From assembly GCA_964649195.1 (NCBI GenBank), contig CAZYPK010000046.1:1-31599 (forward strand): DNA of 31,599 bases, in the 5' to 3' direction. Under the pieces are notes generated by a model. The model saw nothing but the letters and a program-made list of their open reading frames with translations, was not told where the DNA came from and did not search any database. The position numbers were made by a program, and so were the translations under genes. This document shows positions 30,291 through 31,599 of the stretch, piece after piece (the stretch's first letter is position 1; each line of letters opens with the position of its first letter). This stretch comes from JTS-RE9 sp964649195 (lineage in GTDB: Bacteria > Planctomycetota > Phycisphaerae > Phycisphaerales > Phycisphaeraceae).

Positions 30291-31328
30291 TCACGCCTGA
30301 GTCGGCGTCGCCTCCGCAGGGGCGGGCACATCCGGGGCCACCGGCATCGGGTGAATCTGCTCCGGCCCGCTGCTGCCGGCGGCATCGTTCAGCGCCGCCA
30401 CGCCTCGCTTTCGGCGGTCATCCTTGCGAAGCGATTCACGATACCGCCCGGACAAACCGACCGAACGGTTGCGAAGGAAAATGCACAGTTGAAGCACCGC
30501 CTTGTCATCGGCGTAGTCGGCTTCGATGGCCGCCAGGCGATCGCCGAAGGAAAGCAGGTTGCCCTTTTCCACGCCGCCCTCGCTGGCCTTTTCATCGCTG
30601 CCGAACCAGCTCTTGAAGGCATACCACCGGCGGCGATTGGAGGCGGGCACCTGCGTGATTCGGTCGGCGCGGAAAAGCCGTTTGAAGCAATCCTTCAGCC
30701 GCTTGATGGTGGCGGCGGGGAAGCCGTGGCGATCCAGGCCGATGGAGTTGATGGCGCGTTCGCGGGCCGGGTCGCCTTCGTAGATGACAAAGGGCGGCAC
30801 ATCCTTGGAGACAGGCGTCATGCCGCCGACGTAACAGTAGCTGCCGATGGTGCAGTAGTGATGGACCGCGGCGGCGCCGCCGAGGTTGGCGTGATCCTGC
30901 ACATGCACATGGCCGGCGAGCAGGACGTTGTTGGCCAGCAGGCAGTGGTTGCCGATGGAGCAGTCATGGGCGATGTGAACGCCGACCATGAGCATGTTGT
31001 CCGACCCGACGCGGGTGACGCCGCCGCCGTTGCCGGTGCCCAGATGGATGGTGACGTTTTCGCGGATGTCGTTGTGGTCGCCGATGTCGAGGAAGACATC
31101 CTCACCGGTGAACTTGAGATCCTGCGGGTCGGCGCCGATGGTCGATTGCGGCCAGAAGACGTTGTGTTGGCCGATGGTCGTGCGGCCAAGCACCGACACA
31201 TGGCTGATCAGCCGCGTGCCCGTGCCGATCTTGGCATGGCGACCCACAAAACAGAAAGGGCCGATGATCGCGTCATCAGCGACCTGAGCGCCCGGCTCGA
31301 CCACGGCTGTTGGGTGAATGTTGCTCAT
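30291..31328 (-). CDS. lpxA: UDP-N-acetylglucosamine acyltransferase LpxA
   Basis: A 345-residue enzyme for the first step of lipid A synthesis (acyl transfer to UDP-GlcNAc). It shows the left-handed beta-helix hexapeptide pattern from residue 3 (IHPTAVVEPGAQVADDAIIG), DPQDLKFTGE, and VGVHIAHDCSIGNHCLLANN containing the catalytic His of the AHD motif. DPARERAINSIGLDRHGFPA marks the start of the helical C-terminal domain. Typical LpxA has about 260 residues; here the C-terminal domain carries extra material (about 235-345), including a WYAFKSWFGSDEKASEGG insert and a Pro/Ala-rich tail. The ATG at 31328 starts directly at the first hexapeptide turn. It supports a Gram-negative envelope with LPS in this planctomycete-like host. 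Confidence 0.9.
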   Translation of the reverse strand: MSNIHPTAVVEPGAQVADDAIIGPFCFVGRHAKIGTGTRLISHVSVLGRTTIGQHNVFWPQSTIGADPQDLKFTGEDVFLDIGDHNDIRENVTIHLGTGNGGGVTRVGSDNMLMVGVHIAHDCSIGNHCLLANNVLLAGHVHVQDHANLGGAAAVHHYCTIGSYCYVGGMTPVSKDVPPFVIYEGDPARERAINSIGLDRHGFPAATIKRLKDCFKRLFRADRITQVPASNRRRWYAFKSWFGSDEKASEGGVEKGNLLSFGDRLAAIEADYADDKAVLQLCIFLRNRSVGLSGRYRESLRKDDRRKRGVAALNDAAGSSGPEQIHPMPVAPDVPAPAEATPTQA

Positions 31329-31437
31329 CGAACCAGATCGCGGACCCGCACCTTCCTCAAGGAATCGACCACGTCAACCAGCGCTCACGACGCGGTTTTT
31401 CATTGTATCGGCCTCGCCGGACGGAAGGCAAGTTACG

Positions 31438-31597
31438 TGTTCCGAGTTCCGAGTTCCGAGTTGGAAGAGGAGAAGGCACGAAGGCACGGAGGCACGGAGG
31501 CACGGAGGCACGGAGGCTGAATGCTGAAGGCTGAAGGCTGAAGGGAGGAAAATGGCCAATAGCCATTGCAAATTGCAAAATGCAAAATGCAAATTGA
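31438..31597. repeat. Cluster of short tandem repeats after/before lpxA
   Basis: In order: GTTCCGA heptamers (31438-31464), an 8-base AGGCACGG run (about 31474-31516), GGCTGAA heptamers (31516-31543), and TGCAAA(A/T) heptamers (31565-31596). Four different units lie side by side upstream of lpxA. No gene is visible in 31329-31599. Confidence 0.7.
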
Positions 31598-31599
31598 AG

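Noticed and set aside
1..31599. tRNA or rRNA genes, including a tRNA as integration site
   Set aside because: None was recognised; the element uses transposition with a 5-bp duplication, not site-specific integration.

Overview
The window looks like chromosome from a planctomycete, probably of the Phycisphaerae type. This is inferred from gene style: two formylglycine sulfatases, a PEP-CTERM secreted protein, a prepilin-like H-X9-DG protein, LpxA, and many dispersed and heptanucleotide repeats. No rRNA or tRNA gene was seen, so the taxonomy is inference.

Region 1 (54-14120) is a complete Mu-type transposable element of 14,067 bp. It starts TGTCGTTGGCCAGCGCA and ends, in inverse complement, TGTAATTGGCCAGCGCA. 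It is flanked on both sides by the 5-bp target duplication GCGAT (49-53 and 14121-14125). A second transposase-binding-like repeat sits inside the right end. The rightward arm carries the transposition module: DDE transposase, MuB-like ATPase, GemA-like protein and two DNA-binding-like proteins. The leftward arm carries a sigma-like factor, HK97-type prohead protease, HK97-type major capsid protein, a small protein and a tape-measure-like protein. Between the arms lie an XRE repressor and a divergent small ribbon-helix-helix-like gene with a palindromic operator, plus structured RNA segments. No terminase, portal, tail sheath/tube, baseplate, fibre or lysis gene is recognisable, although both ends are intact. 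The element therefore looks like a compact capsid-encoding transposon or satellite rather than a full Mu-like phage. This is the most interesting object in the window.

Region 2 (14121-16715) is host DNA: a His-rich secreted protein behind a Fur/Zur-like palindrome embedded in a strong promoter, a prepilin-like protein, a PEP-CTERM protein resembling the Zur-repressed all3515 family, and a rho-independent terminator. It may be a metal (zinc) response cluster. The element inserted about 50 bp upstream of its promoter.

Region 3 (16716-22705) holds a heparan-N-sulfatase-like sulfatase (minus strand), a lactate-permease-family transporter (plus) and an iduronate-2-sulfatase-like sulfatase (plus). 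They are separated by repeat-rich gaps.

Region 4 (22706-31328) is a minus-strand run of housekeeping genes: lpxA, purL and mfd. Both purL and mfd contain in-frame insertions of heptanucleotide repeats. purL carries two 45-codon palindromic inserts of the same family in the same reading frame, resembling in principle the Rickettsia palindromic elements. The same heptamer families occur between genes, including in the loop of a dispersed hairpin element.
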